Assembly (NCBI GenBank): GCA_016213865.1
Contig: JACQZL010000370.1
Location: 1 to 14,077 of the forward strand
Direction of reading: 5' to 3'
DNA from: Candidatus Rifleibacteriota bacterium
Lineage (GTDB): Bacteria; UBP17; UBA6191; JACPRK01
DNA length: 14,077 nt
The translations under genes were made by a program, and so were the position numbers. Below, one piece after another: positions 1 through 7,425 of this stretch; the stretch's first letter is position 1; the number at the start of each line of letters is the position of its first letter. The notes beneath the pieces were generated by a model, which did not search any database, was not told the DNA's origin, and saw only the letters and a program-made list of their open reading frames with translations.

Positions 1-10
1 CGCCTGCGAG

Positions 11-60
11 CGAGGCAGAGGAAGATCCCTCTGTGCCTCTGTGTCTCTGTGTTTCTCCTG
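11..60. repeat. 8-bp-unit foldback repeat (CTCTGTGY type), left arm short
   Basis: Three consecutive 8-bp units CTCTGTGC, CTCTGTGT, CTCTGTGT occupy 29-52, followed by a degenerate unit TTCTCCTG. A short upstream arm GAGGCAGAGG lies just before and can pair with CCTCTGTGCCTC, allowing a 2-nt bulge. This matches the design of the repeats near 2726-2816 and 11627-11747, with a different unit sequence. The left arm may continue beyond the window edge. I see no gene in positions 1-122. Confidence 0.55.
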
Positions 61-122
61 CAAGGGGGGGGCCACCCACGGGACACGCACCCAACCTGCC
101 GGGGAGCGGCCCCATCCGGCGC

Positions 123-527
123 TCAGGCCGCCCAGAGGCTGATGGCGTCGCGCTGCATCTCCGTCACGGCCGGCAACCGCATCTTGCGCAACTGGTTGAA
201 CTGCTTCTGCTCGAAGCAGCGCACCTGCAGGTAGATCCCGGACTCGATGAACTGATCCAGGGCCAGTTCTTCCACCTGGGATTCCATGACCGGGTTGGCC
301 TTCTTGAGCAGCACGAGCAAGTTCATCTCGCGGCTCTCTGGCTGGACGGGACACCTCAAGCCATGAACGCTGATGGAGGCCACCTGGGTGCCGAGCTTGG
401 CCACGAGACAGCGAGAGAAACTGTCCACGGCCTCCCGTTCGACTCGCGAAAGCTGCGTCAGTTCGACGTTCTTGAACTGGCTTTTGCATCGGCTGGCCAA
501 GGCGCCCATCCTTCCGCTGAAGCCCAC
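123..527 (-). CDS. Degenerate MNT-type nucleotidyltransferase-like protein
   Basis: This 134-residue protein has the length and layout of a minimal (MNT) nucleotidyltransferase domain. A helical N-terminus is followed by a strand, then PESREMNLLVLL (63-74), then a helix and a C-terminal stretch VRCFEQKQFNQLRKMRLPAV (102-121). The last part resembles the 'Y-s-k-e-e-f-e-e-l-r' segment of MNT enzymes. The active site is not conserved: the family's GS motif reads HG (55-56), and the two metal-binding aspartates of S-D-x-D appear as E67 and N69 with one extra residue before them. It is therefore probably catalytically dead; a structural or antitoxin-like role is possible but not shown. It has four cysteines (14, 40, 59, 104). 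The start is GTG at 527; ATG at 509 (residue 7) is an alternative, and neither has a clear ribosome-binding site. It lies 137 nt downstream of nagB on the same strand and has its own promoter-like sequence. The family assignment is inferred from pattern only. Confidence 0.6.
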   Translation of the reverse strand: MGFSGRMGALASRCKSQFKNVELTQLSRVEREAVDSFSRCLVAKLGTQVASISVHGLRCPVQPESREMNLLVLLKKANPVMESQVEELALDQFIESGIYLQVRCFEQKQFNQLRKMRLPAVTEMQRDAISLWAA

Positions 528-585
528 GGCGTTCAGCTTGCTGGTGTTCCCCGACTCGACTGCGACTTCCCTTCCGGAGCATCAC

Positions 586-614
586 AGTATGATCGCCATG
601 GCAGCCGATGACAA
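586..614 (-). promoter_or_regulatory. Sigma70-like promoter for the nucleotidyltransferase-like gene
   Basis: Read on the minus strand, TTGTCA (614-609; five of six bases of TTGACA) is separated by exactly 17 nt from CATACT (591-586; four of six bases of TATAAT). Transcription would start near 579, giving a leader of about 50 nt before the GTG at 527. The gene could thus be transcribed separately from nagAB. The match is by eye only. Confidence 0.45.
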
Positions 615-664
615 CCCCCGGCGGCCACTTTTTCCGGACCGTCTTTCGAGGCCTGGACGGCCGT

Positions 665-1417
665 TCACTGGTAGGCCGACAGGTCCTTGCCCAGCAGGTC
701 TCGAGCGGCTGCACGGTCCACCAGGAGCGTGAACCTGGGGTGGATCTTCAGGATCGAGGCCGGCAGGCGCGGATCGATGGGAGAGAAGATCGAGGCCGCC
801 ACGGCGTAGGCCTTCTCGGAGCCGCTGGCGATCATGAGGATCTCTCGGGCTTTCATGATCGTCCCGATGCCGACCGACAGCGCATGACTGGGGACCGAAT
901 CCCCCGACTCGAAGAACCGGGAGTTGGCCTCGCGGGTCGCCTCGGAGAGCGAGAAGACCCCGGTCCTCACCTGAAAGGAATCGCCCGGCTCGTTGAACGC
1001 GATGTGACCGTTCTTCCCGATGCCGAGGATCTGGAAGTCGATTCCGCCCGCGGACTTGATCTCTTCTTCGTAGCGAATGCACTCGCCGTGCTGGTCGGGA
1101 GCCACGCCGTCCAGCAGGTGGGCGTTGCTCGATTGCAGGTTCACGTTCTCGAAGAGGTGCATCCGCATGTAGTGCGCGTAGCTCTGTGGGTGGCTGGGCG
1201 GCAGGCCGCAGTACTCGTCCAGGTTGAACGTGCGGACCCGCTGGAAGTCGAGCCCGTACTCCCGGTGCAGCTTGACCAGCTCTCGGTAGAGCCCGAGGGG
1301 CGATTCGCCCGTCGCCAGGCCCAGCACGACGGAGGGGTTGACCGCGATCTGCCCAGCCGCCATCAAGGCCGCATGCCTGCTCAACTGGTCGTAGCCGTCC
1401 ACGATGACGAACTTCAT
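665..1417 (-). CDS. nagB: Glucosamine-6-phosphate deaminase NagB
   Basis: This cytoplasmic enzyme converts glucosamine-6-phosphate to fructose-6-phosphate and ammonia, the last step of N-acetylglucosamine catabolism. At 250 residues it is full length for the short, B. subtilis-like class. Visible motifs are LGLATGESP (32-40, sugar-phosphate loop), FNLDEY (64-69, with general base D67) and LGIGKNGHIAFNEPG (131-145, with N136, H138 and E143). The catalytic set is complete. The ATG is preceded by GAGAGGA, which lies within the last codons and stop of nagA, so translation is probably coupled. Only 4 nt separate it from the nagA stop. NagB is one step downstream of NagA. The E. coli-type allosteric C-terminal extension is not evident, so GlcNAc-6-P activation may be lacking (inference). 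Confidence 0.96.
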   Translation of the reverse strand: MKFVIVDGYDQLSRHAALMAAGQIAVNPSVVLGLATGESPLGLYRELVKLHREYGLDFQRVRTFNLDEYCGLPPSHPQSYAHYMRMHLFENVNLQSSNAHLLDGVAPDQHGECIRYEEEIKSAGGIDFQILGIGKNGHIAFNEPGDSFQVRTGVFSLSEATREANSRFFESGDSVPSHALSVGIGTIMKAREILMIASGSEKAYAVAASIFSPIDPRLPASILKIHPRFTLLVDRAAARDLLGKDLSAYQ

Positions 1418-1421
1418 GCCT

Positions 1422-2615
1422 TCATCCTCTCATGTCTTCGCACCGGTTGGTAGCGGACGGCTCGAAAACCGCGCCCTCGACGTACGTCCGCAGCACTTCG
1501 AGGCGCGGCCCCAGGACGACCACATCAGCCCTCTTGCCTGGCTCGAGGGTGCCCCGGTCCGACAGCCTCCCGGCCAGGCGGGCCGGCGTCTCGGTCAGCA
1601 TCCGGAGGGCCACCGCCAGCTCCACCCCGGCGGAGGTCAGCATACGCAGAGCTTCGGCCAGGTCGATGCGGCTGCCGGCGAGCGTCCCCCCGGGCAAGTA
1701 GGCGCCACCCTGGCGCACTGTCACATCCCGCCCTCGCCAGCCGTGGGTGCCCGGGGGCAACCCCGCCACGGCGATGGCATCGGTGACGCCGATCATCCGG
1801 TCGGCCCCCTTGATACGGGCCACGGCCCGCAGCATCACCGGGTGGACGTGGACTCCGTCCGGAATCAGCTCCACCGTGGCCTCGGCGTCGTCCAGGAAGG
1901 CGCCCACGATGCCCGGCGAGCGGTGGTGCAGCGCCGTCATCGCGTTGAAGAGGTGCGTCGCGTGCCGGGCCCCCAGAGCCATCGCCTCCCGCGCCTGCTC
2001 GTACGTCGCGCGCGAGTGCCCCAGTGCCACGAGGCAGCCAGCCGCGAGGAGCTCGCGGATCAGCTCCATCGCCCCCGGCAACTCCGGCGCCAGCGTGAAG
2101 AGCCGGACCAGCCCAGCCGGAACTCGCTCGCTCAGCTCCCGGGCCAGTCCCGGCGAAGGGGCCTGCAGATGCTCGACCGGGTGGGCGCCGCGCATCACCG
2201 GGTTGAGGAACGGGCCCTCGAAATGGACGCCGAGAAGGCTGCCTGCCAGGTCGTCCTCGGACTGGAACCGCGACAGGTTCTCCAACGCGGCGAGGAGGGC
2301 CACGCGCGGGCTGGAGAGCAGCGAGGCCATGAACGACGTGGTCCCGCGGCGCGCCAGGTGGCGGGCGATGCGGCCAGCGCTGGTCAGATCGGGGTCGCCG
2401 AAATCGGCGCCCACGCCTCCGTGGACGTGCAGGTCCACGAACCCCGGAACGATCCAGCCGTCGGGGACCTCGAGCTGCGGCCCGGCGGGCGGCCGTCCAG
2501 TCCCGAGGTCCGTGAGGACGCGGCGCTCCATCCGCACCCAGCCGTCGTCGAGGAAACGGCCGCGGTCGAAGACCCGTCCGCGCAGAGTGAGCCCCGGTTG
2601 CTCCGTTGCCTGCAC
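1422..2615 (-). CDS. nagA: N-acetylglucosamine-6-phosphate deacetylase NagA
   Basis: This amidohydrolase-superfamily enzyme removes acetate from GlcNAc-6-phosphate to give glucosamine-6-phosphate for NagB. At 397 residues it is full length. Motifs in order are GFVDLHVHGG (58-67, H63 and H65), GVHFEGPFLNP (129-139, metal ligand E133), LGHSRATY (198-205, H200), ATHLFNAM (219-226, H221 and N224), DGVHVHP (253-259) and GVTDA (276-280, catalytic D279). A GLTLRGRVFDRGRF segment at the N-terminus fits the small beta-sandwich that flanks the barrel. The start is GTG at 2615. There is no Shine-Dalgarno sequence, but TATGGT lies exactly 6 nt upstream, suggesting a leaderless mRNA. It is transcribed with nagB. 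No NagC-type regulator, transporter or PTS gene is in the window. Confidence 0.95.
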   Translation of the reverse strand: MQATEQPGLTLRGRVFDRGRFLDDGWVRMERRVLTDLGTGRPPAGPQLEVPDGWIVPGFVDLHVHGGVGADFGDPDLTSAGRIARHLARRGTTSFMASLLSSPRVALLAALENLSRFQSEDDLAGSLLGVHFEGPFLNPVMRGAHPVEHLQAPSPGLARELSERVPAGLVRLFTLAPELPGAMELIRELLAAGCLVALGHSRATYEQAREAMALGARHATHLFNAMTALHHRSPGIVGAFLDDAEATVELIPDGVHVHPVMLRAVARIKGADRMIGVTDAIAVAGLPPGTHGWRGRDVTVRQGGAYLPGGTLAGSRIDLAEALRMLTSAGVELAVALRMLTETPARLAGRLSDRGTLEPGKRADVVVLGPRLEVLRTYVEGAVFEPSATNRCEDMRG

Positions 2616-2627
2616 GGCGAGACCATA
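2616..2627 (-). promoter_or_regulatory. Putative -10 element for leaderless nagA transcription
   Basis: On the minus strand TATGGT (2627-2622) is followed by six bases, CTCGCC, and then the nagA GTG. This is the spacing expected when transcription begins at the start codon. A good -35 is not visible; the 17-nt position reads GTTTTC. Support comes from the identical arrangement at 7715-7729 and 11884-11898. Confidence 0.35.
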
Positions 2628-2725
2628 GCACAGACCACGAGCGCGAAAACGGGGCCCGGGGAAGCGCGGGAGCGTCCCTGAAACGTGGGAAGCCGCGTCG
2701 TCGAGTGGCCACGGTGCCTGTGTTC

Positions 2726-2816
2726 AACGCAAGGGCGCAAAGGTGCAAGGACGCAAAGAAGGTCCTATTGATCAGCATTTCCTGGCGTCTTTGCGTCCTG
2801 GCGTCCTTGCGTTTGG
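2726..2816. repeat. 8-bp-unit foldback repeat (GCAAAGGC type)
   Basis: The left arm reads as four 8-bp units GCAAGGGC, GCAAAGGT, GCAAGGAC, GCAAAGAA (2729-2760). The right arm reads, on the other strand, GCAAGGAC, GCCAGGAC, GCAAAGAC, GCCAGG. The arms pair imperfectly across a roughly 20-nt AT-richer centre that contains TTGATCA. Such elements are common in many environmental bacterial genomes and often give spurious short ORFs with peptides like LCVLASLRL. It sits between nagA and the kinase gene. Confidence 0.75.
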
Positions 2817-2841
2817 TCCTCTCTGCCCCATGATCCGGGGA

Positions 2842-2864
2842 CGCTCCCGGGAAGCGCGGGAGCG
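2842..2864 (-). terminator. Hairpin just after the kinase stop
   Basis: On the minus strand CGCTCCCG and CGGGAGCG form a perfect 8-bp GC stem around a 7-nt loop, beginning 7 nt after the TAG of the kinase gene. No run of T follows, so it may be a factor-dependent terminator or an mRNA 3'-end stabiliser rather than a classical intrinsic terminator. The loop-proximal half is part of the 16-bp direct repeat. Confidence 0.45.
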
Positions 2865-2871
2865 CAGCGAG

Positions 2872-5490
2872 CTATTCCGAGGCGGGCCCGGCACGGCCGA
2901 AGGTGGTCTCCAGCGAGCTGCCGGCGCCGGCCGGTTCGCGCGAAAGGAGCAACCTGGCGCTGTTGAGTGCCGCCGAATCGATGGCGCTCGAGCTGGGAAG
3001 GGCGCGGATGGCGATGCGGAACAGGTTCTGGCCCTCCACCAGCGCCGCGGGATCGAACCGATGGTAGATCGGGATGGTCTGCTTGGTCGCGATCGATTGG
3101 CGGTAGAGCTGGCCGCGGTTCCGGAACTCGAGGCGCAGGCGATCGTTGATCGTGACCGTGAAGGCCAGCTCGGGGTTGAGCGCCCAGGTCTCCAGCATCA
3201 ACTCGGCGCACTGGAGCTGGGCGACTTCGGTCAGGTTCATCGTGACCTCCTTCGATTCGATCCGCGTCACGTCGTCGAGCAGGTCGAACGAAGAGAGCTT
3301 GTTGGGAAACCGCGGCTTGAAGCTCATGATCCCGGACATCGGCAGCTCCAGCGCCGGGGCCGTCGCCAGGCTGGGAACGGTGCTGGTGGCCCAGGTCGCG
3401 GGCATGGCAACACAGGCGGGGCGTCTGGCCGAAAGACCGTAGCGTTCGCAGAAGAAGTACGGGTCCTGGAGCCTCGTGAGGGCCTCGTAGAGCTGGGCCC
3501 GGGCTTGCAGGGGGACCTTTCGGCTTTCCAGGTATTCGGGAAGGAGCTGGACCAAGTCCCGGAGGGGCGCGTCCAATCCGAGGGACGCGAGCTCGTCGAG
3601 CGTCTCGGGACCCAGACGCAGCGTGTCGCCGACCCGTGAGAACTGGTGACTGTACCAGGCCTTCCAGGGAACGCGATGGACCCTCTCCAGGACCGCGGCG
3701 ACGGCCTTCTCGACGACGGCCGGCAGCGGGAGGAGCTCGATCGCCCCGAGCCGTGCCTCTTCGCCGAGACGGCTGCTGAAAGTGAGGAGCAGCGAGGCGG
3801 TCTCGAACGGCTCGGAGTCCAGCTCCAGCGTCTGCTCCCGGGCCGGCGTGGAGGACGAGGTCCGGCTCACGGAGAGCCCCTCCCCGCGCAGGACCGCGCC
3901 GACGGTCGCCTCGAGCGGCAGGGAGACCCGCACGCGCAGAGTCCGGAAGGCGCGCTCCAGCTTCACGGGAACCGTCGCCGGGTCGAAGGGCCGGACGTCG
4001 AATGGTTTGATCGGCACCGGTTCGCCGAGCAGGGGCACCAGAGCTGCCGAGTAGACCCCCGGTTCGAACAGCTTGCCGCTCTCCCATTGCTGGCGGCCGC
4101 GGACCTCGTAGAGCTCCTCGTGTCCCCGCGGGGTCACGAGAGAGAGCTCCTTGGCCTCGCCGTTCCATTCCAGTCGCAGCTTCTGGAACCCGACCGATAG
4201 GTGGATTCCCGTGACGGTCGCGGCCGGGTCCCCCCGGTACACGAGAGCCACCGCGCCCAGGAGGACCAGGGCCGCCAAGGCCAGCGCGGCGCCCCCCAAA
4301 CGCAGGCGTCGCGGGAGTTCGACTCGGGGGGCTGGACTGCCGGGGGCCCGCTGCGGCTTGGCCAGCGGGGGCACCTCGAGCCTGCGAGCGGCCGAGCCTC
4401 CCTCCGGGGCGGGCGGTTGCGGTTCGAGGCGCGAGCGGCCCAGCACCTCGAGCCGCCGGGCAGCCGAGGGCGTCACGGCAGGAGGCTCGGGTGGCACGCC
4501 CAGTTCCGCGGGGGGAACGGCCGCCGGGAGGGCTGGGCCGGAGTTGAGGGTCGGATTGGCTTGAATCCCCATCAAGGTCCAGGGGGACGAGGGGCAATCG
4601 GGGCCAGCGACGGGGGCCGGCGCGCCCAGCACGGTCCGCACGTCCGCCGCCAGAGCCGAGAGCGCCTCACCGCGGCCGGCGAGACCGGCGAGGTCCTGGG
4701 CCAGGGCGGCGGCTGAACGGTACCGCCGATCCTGAGCGGGGACCAGGAGAGTCTCGAGGATGGGAGAGAGCTGCAGGGCCGCCGGGGCGGTCGTTGCGAG
4801 GGGCTCCTGAAGGCCCTCGAGGCGCCGCCGCAACGTGACGGCCAGCTCGCCGGGAATCTCACCCGGGAGGCGTCCGGTGACCAACTCGAAGAGAACGAGG
4901 CCCAGCGAATAGAGGTCGGTGGAGAAGTCGACCGGCTCGCCGCGGATCTGTTCCGGCGCCATGTAGCGAGGAGTGCCCACGACAGTGCCGACCTGGGTGA
5001 GGACGCCGGTGCCCTGGAGGTCCCGGACGATGCCGAAATCGGTGAGATAGAGGGCAACGCCCGGGCTGATGAGGATGTTCTGCGGCTTGACGTCCCGGTG
5101 GATGAGGTTGTGGCGATGGGCCTCCTCGAGGGCGCGGGCCATCTGGAGGCCGATCGCGGCGGTCTCTGCCTGATCGAAGGTGCGTCCCTGGCGCGAGCGA
5201 AAGGTGACCAGGTCGGCCAGGCACATCACCTGGACGAACGGCATGACGAAATAGAAGGCGCCGCCGGTCTCGCCGAAATCGAGCACCTCGAGCAGGTGCG
5301 GCGACCGCAACCTGGAGAGGGCCCGCGCCTCGGCCAGGAAGCGCTCGCAGTCGACCTCGTCGAGGCCGAGCTTCATGACCTTGACGGCCACGGGACGGTT
5401 GAGCGCCGTGTCGGTGGCTCGATAGACCCGGGCCATCCCGCCCTCGCCCAGGGTTTCTTCCAGGCGGTATTTGTCGAGTTGTTCCGGCAC
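2872..5490 (-). CDS. Transmembrane serine/threonine protein kinase with large ectodomain
   Basis: This 872-residue Hanks-type (PknB-like) kinase is anchored in the membrane. The kinase domain spans about residues 8-270: glycine loop GEGGMARV (15-22), ATP lysine K37 in VAVKVMK, catalytic loop HRDVKPQNIL (131-140; D133, N138), DFG (151-153) and APEQ (178-181). All key residues are present, so it should be active. A Pro/Ala-rich juxtamembrane linker (about 290-392) contains SAARRLEV twice (342-349, 366-373). One hydrophobic helix follows (about 398-418). The remaining 450 residues should be extracytoplasmic. They contain no PASTA repeats that I can see. The last 170 residues look like an all-beta fold ending in a segment with LVEGQNLFRIAI, reminiscent of carbohydrate-binding beta-sandwiches (inference only). 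The start is GTG at 5490, and MPEQLDKYRLEETLGEGG fits the usual kinase N-terminus. It is divergent from the HKD gene and upstream of nagAB on the same strand. The ligand and substrates are unknown. Confidence 0.93.
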   Translation of the reverse strand: MPEQLDKYRLEETLGEGGMARVYRATDTALNRPVAVKVMKLGLDEVDCERFLAEARALSRLRSPHLLEVLDFGETGGAFYFVMPFVQVMCLADLVTFRSRQGRTFDQAETAAIGLQMARALEEAHRHNLIHRDVKPQNILISPGVALYLTDFGIVRDLQGTGVLTQVGTVVGTPRYMAPEQIRGEPVDFSTDLYSLGLVLFELVTGRLPGEIPGELAVTLRRRLEGLQEPLATTAPAALQLSPILETLLVPAQDRRYRSAAALAQDLAGLAGRGEALSALAADVRTVLGAPAPVAGPDCPSSPWTLMGIQANPTLNSGPALPAAVPPAELGVPPEPPAVTPSAARRLEVLGRSRLEPQPPAPEGGSAARRLEVPPLAKPQRAPGSPAPRVELPRRLRLGGAALALAALVLLGAVALVYRGDPAATVTGIHLSVGFQKLRLEWNGEAKELSLVTPRGHEELYEVRGRQQWESGKLFEPGVYSAALVPLLGEPVPIKPFDVRPFDPATVPVKLERAFRTLRVRVSLPLEATVGAVLRGEGLSVSRTSSSTPAREQTLELDSEPFETASLLLTFSSRLGEEARLGAIELLPLPAVVEKAVAAVLERVHRVPWKAWYSHQFSRVGDTLRLGPETLDELASLGLDAPLRDLVQLLPEYLESRKVPLQARAQLYEALTRLQDPYFFCERYGLSARRPACVAMPATWATSTVPSLATAPALELPMSGIMSFKPRFPNKLSSFDLLDDVTRIESKEVTMNLTEVAQLQCAELMLETWALNPELAFTVTINDRLRLEFRNRGQLYRQSIATKQTIPIYHRFDPAALVEGQNLFRIAIRALPSSSAIDSAALNSARLLLSREPAGAGSSLETTFGRAGPASE

Positions 5491-5522
5491 GCCAGCCTGC
5501 TGTTGCCGCGAAATGCGTCGAG

Positions 5523-5528
5523 ATTCTA
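5523..5528 (-). promoter_or_regulatory. Possible -10 element upstream of the kinase gene
   Basis: TAGAAT on the minus strand (five of six bases of TATAAT) lies about 33 nt upstream of the kinase GTG. The nearest good -35, TTGACC (5557-5552), is 23 nt away, too far for a standard sigma70 promoter, so the element is uncertain. The whole divergent interval 5491-5640 shows no other clear regulatory site. Confidence 0.25.
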
Positions 5529-5640
5529 CACCGGATGCAACCTTCGCGCCCGGTCAAAGGTAATAGGAGACGGCGAGAACTCTTGCGCCGTGTTCCCCGA
5601 GATTTCCGGTGGCCGCCCGGCGAGGCGGCGAAAGATCCCC

Positions 5641-7425
5641 ATGAATACTCGTGCAATCAGGCTCCTGGCGTTGCTGACCCTGTTCGTCATCTCCCAGGCC
5701 GCGCTGCTGACGGCGTCCGAGCTCTCGGTCTTCTTCGGCCCGACGAAGCCGGGTCAGGCCAACGGCCTCGACACGCAGACGGTCAAGCTGATCGACAGCG
5801 CCAAGGTGCGCCTCAACGCGGCGGTGCACGAGCTACGGCTGCAGAGCATCACCGACGCCTTCATCCGCGCCCACAAGCGCGGCGTGGAGGTCCGCATGGT
5901 CGGCGAGGACCGCTACTACGACAACGAGTTCATGCAGCAGATCCGCGAGGCCGGCATCCCGACCAGGAGCGACGAGAACCCGAACGCCATCATGCACAAC
6001 AAGTTCGTCGTCGCCGACGGCGAGCGCATGCTGACCGGCAGCTTCAACCTGACCAACACCTGCTCGTACGACAACTACAACAACCTGGTCGTCATCGTCG
6101 ACCGCGCGGTCTCCAAGATCTTCGACGACGAGTTCGAGAAGCTCTTCGCAGGCCAGATCTACAACGAAGACTCGGGAGATCAGATCCACCGGGCCACCCT
6201 CAAGCTCAAGGACCGCGAGGTCCCCGTCGAGATCTTCTTCCAGCCGCGCTGCCAGGAATCGCAGGACCACGTGGTGGAGCTGCTGGGGCGGTCCCAGCAG
6301 AGCATCTCGGTGCTGCAGTTCGCCTTCTTCAACGGTGCCGTCGGCAAGCTCCTGGTCGAGAAGCACCAGGCCCGCCAGGACGTCCGCGCGGTCATCGACT
6401 ACAGCATGGTCTTCGGGGACTTCGAGCCCTACAACCAGATCGGCCGGCTGGTGGAAGCGGGCGTCCCCTTCTGCATCGGCGACGATCCGGGCGGCAAGCT
6501 GCACCACAAGGTCTTCGTCGTCGACCCCGACGGGCCCAACGCGATGGTGCTGACCGGCTCGGCCAACTCCTCGTCCGCCGGCTTCAACAAGAACGCCGAG
6601 AACATCATCGTCCTCAAGGACCCGCTCCTGGCCAAGAAGTACCGGGACGAAGCAGTCCGCCTGCTGCACCGCCTGGACCACGGCGCCGTCACCGTGAAGC
6701 CCAGGGGCCTCACCGGCATCGGGCAGACCCACCAGTTCGACATCATGGTCGATTCGGGCGGCAAGGCGATCCAGGACCTCGAGCTCTCACTGCCCTTCCA
6801 CTGGCGAGTGGCCTCGCTCTCGGACGTCTCCGCCTGGAAGGATGACCAGGCCAACCTGCGGCCCAACCTGAAGCTGGGCTCGCGGGTCCCGTCGCGTTAC
6901 ACCAGCATCCCGGTCCAGATGGTCCTGGTCAAGGGCGTGAACCTGAAAGCTACCGGCCCCGGTTCCAAGGCGACGATCCGGGTCAAGAACCTGCGACACG
7001 ACCCCGGGACCCTCCCCGGCAAGTATACCATCTACGCCCGGGGCTCCGAGCCTTCCGGCAAGCTGGCGGCCATGGCCTCGATGCCGCTCATCTGGCTGTT
7101 CCGCACCGCGGCCGAGAACGTCGGCACGATGGCCAAGCTGCTCGAGTCGCAGGATGTACGGGCCTCCACCGAGCTGGAGTTCCTCGCTCGAGACCTCAAA
7201 GACAGCCTGGGCCGCGAGATCGAGAACAACAAGTTCGACGCTCTCAAGGACTTCACCTTCCTCCTGGAGAAGGCCGTCTCGTCGAACAACCCCCGGGCAG
7301 CCAAGGTCACGCCCATCGTGCGCGAACTGGTCCAGAAGCTCAACTTCGCCGCCAGCAACGGAGGCCCCGCCGAGCTCAAGCAGTTGCTCTCCCGGCTCCA
7401 GGCCCTCGGCGGCAGCCGCAGGTAG
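5641..7425 (+). CDS. Exported phospholipase D-like (double HKD) protein
   Basis: This 594-residue protein has a signal peptide: charged MNTR, then a hydrophobic core through about residue 23, with probable cleavage near residues 20-26. Two HKD modules follow. Module 1 has H119-x-K121-x4-D126 and GS at 133-134. Module 2 has H288-x-K290-x4-D295 and GS at 306-307. Both halves of the composite active site are intact, as in PLD-superfamily phosphodiesterases that act through a histidine intermediate. The substrate (phospholipid, nucleic acid or other phosphodiester) cannot be read from sequence. After the second module come about 230 extra residues: a beta-rich stretch (about 360-480, Ig-like in appearance) and a helical tail rich in Leu, Lys and Glu. 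The ATG at 5641 is chosen because it begins the signal peptide. The frame is open upstream, but that part overlaps the kinase gene in antisense and has no signal sequence. It is divergent from the kinase gene with 150 bp between starts. Its codons end mostly in C or G. Confidence 0.9.
   Translation: MNTRAIRLLALLTLFVISQAALLTASELSVFFGPTKPGQANGLDTQTVKLIDSAKVRLNAAVHELRLQSITDAFIRAHKRGVEVRMVGEDRYYDNEFMQQIREAGIPTRSDENPNAIMHNKFVVADGERMLTGSFNLTNTCSYDNYNNLVVIVDRAVSKIFDDEFEKLFAGQIYNEDSGDQIHRATLKLKDREVPVEIFFQPRCQESQDHVVELLGRSQQSISVLQFAFFNGAVGKLLVEKHQARQDVRAVIDYSMVFGDFEPYNQIGRLVEAGVPFCIGDDPGGKLHHKVFVVDPDGPNAMVLTGSANSSSAGFNKNAENIIVLKDPLLAKKYRDEAVRLLHRLDHGAVTVKPRGLTGIGQTHQFDIMVDSGGKAIQDLELSLPFHWRVASLSDVSAWKDDQANLRPNLKLGSRVPSRYTSIPVQMVLVKGVNLKATGPGSKATIRVKNLRHDPGTLPGKYTIYARGSEPSGKLAAMASMPLIWLFRTAAENVGTMAKLLESQDVRASTELEFLARDLKDSLGREIENNKFDALKDFTFLLEKAVSSNNPRAAKVTPIVRELVQKLNFAASNGGPAELKQLLSRLQALGGSRR

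Larger units (their letters stand above)
2659..2864. repeat. 16-bp direct and 12-bp inverted repeats flanking the foldback
   Basis: The 16-mer GGGAAGCGCGGGAGCG occurs exactly at 2659-2674 and again at 2849-2864, 190 bp apart. In addition CGGGAGCGTCCC (2668-2679) and GGGACGCTCCCG (2838-2849) are perfect 12-bp inverted repeats. Both sets enclose the 8-bp-unit foldback at 2726-2816. The interval between nagA and the kinase gene (2616-2871) contains no gene, only these repeats and a hairpin. Confidence 0.7.

Noticed and set aside
1404..2681. Long plus-strand open frame opposite nagA
   Set aside because: It is the antisense shadow of nagA, whose catalytic motifs are all on the minus strand.
2726..2816. 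Possible CRISPR-like array because of tandem short units
   Set aside because: The units are 8 bp, contiguous and without spacers, and the arms are inverted; nothing like 25-37-bp repeats with unique spacers and no cas genes.
2606..2833. Short ORFs across the foldback repeat with peptides such as LCVLASLRL
   Set aside because: The peptide is produced by translation of the 8-bp repeat units, a frequent false gene call.
2765..4597. 610-codon minus-strand frame overlapping the kinase gene in another frame
   Set aside because: It is low-complexity Arg/Pro/Gly translation; the kinase frame carries recognisable domains throughout.
5523..5557. Full sigma70 promoter TTGACC...TAGAAT upstream of the kinase
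   Set aside because: The two elements are 23 nt apart, outside the usable spacer range; only the -10 was kept, at low confidence.
5098..5640. N-terminal extension of the HKD protein upstream of 5641
   Set aside because: The extra 181 codons lie mostly antisense to the kinase gene, and the signal peptide begins exactly at the ATG at 5641.
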